From CAIWXH01 sp964555675 (GTDB lineage: Bacteria > Chloroflexota > Chloroflexia > Chloroflexales > Chloroflexaceae), in contig CAZKTU010000096.1 of the NCBI GenBank assembly GCA_964555675.1, positions 1 to 22,231 of the forward strand: 22,231 nt of DNA. Direction: 5' to 3'. The notes below the pieces were generated by a model. That model was not told where the DNA came from. It saw only the letters and a list, made by a program, of their open reading frames with translations, and did not search any database. Of the stretch, positions 22,135 to 22,231 are shown piece after piece. A program made the position numbers and the translations under genes. Each line of letters starts with the position of its first letter. Within the stretch, counting starts at the first letter, position 1.

Positions 22135-22164
22135 GGTCGGGCGTGGGCCGGCCCGCACCCGACC
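22135..22164 (+). terminator. Long GC-rich hairpin after the second DUF1269 gene
   Basis: GGTCGGGCGTGGGCC (22135-22149) pairs with GGCCCGCACCCGACC (22150-22164) along 15 positions with one mismatch and one G-T pair, with essentially no loop until the centre opens. It begins ten bases after the stop. The T-run of an intrinsic terminator is absent, but position and strength suit a transcript 3' end. The remaining 67 bases to the window edge show nothing recognisable. Confidence 0.5.
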
Positions 22165-22231
22165 GCGGATACGCAACGGACGAGCGGTAGCGATGATGCG
22201 CGCAGCACAACCAACACCAGCCGTGCATGAG

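Overview
The window is GC-rich (about 70%), densely coding bacterial DNA from a draft scaffold; two 100-base runs of N mark assembly gaps. Gene content points to Chloroflexota (Chloroflexia-like). It has several large STAND-type regulators (MalT/LuxR, SARP/BTAD fused to NB-ARC, XRE fused to NB-ARC), a GAF/HisKA_3 two-component pair, paired CPBP membrane proteins, and tandem DUF1269 glycine-zipper proteins. This assignment is inference from gene content; a high-GC actinomycete is the main alternative.

Region 1 (1-1621, minus strand): an atypical NAD-dependent epimerase/dehydratase-like SDR, then an ECF sigma factor, then the first codons of a further gene that runs off the left edge.

Region 2 (1854-8913, plus strand): a closely packed run of seven genes. 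They are a cytosolic-GAF histidine kinase, a NarL/LuxR response regulator, a multi-pass membrane protein with eroded CPBP-like features, an intact CPBP (CAAX-protease/bacteriocin-processing type) membrane protein, a second CPBP protein interrupted by a gap, a LiaF-like 'toastrack' protein with one N-terminal membrane anchor, and a secreted or membrane-tethered beta-lactamase-fold serine hydrolase. Order and spacing suggest one envelope-stress or antimicrobial-peptide-immunity module. It is the best candidate here for an undescribed system.

Region 3 (8914-18578): a regulator-rich and visibly eroded stretch. It holds an orphan minus-strand ORF next to a gap whose flanks share an exact 55-bp repeat; an XRE-NB-ARC regulator that appears to have lost its middle and to be fused to the 3' end of a transporter-like gene; a PhzF-family enzyme; a full-length MalT-like LuxR regulator with a possible coupled leader ORF; a 72-residue small protein; and two SARP/BTAD-NB-ARC regulators joined tail to tail at an apparent rearrangement junction near 16978. 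One of the two SARPs has also lost its P-loop. A 61-residue one-helix membrane protein lies at the right end.

Region 4 (18579-22231): a cytoplasmic GH3 beta-glycosidase on the minus strand, diverging from two tandem DUF1269 proteins on the plus strand. The shared upstream region has repeated GACGTTTGTG/GTCACAA half-sites, and the two DUF1269 genes are separated by a possible pair of mutually exclusive hairpins.

No tRNA, rRNA, CRISPR array, insertion sequence or origin was recognised. Functional calls rest on motifs read by eye, not on searches.
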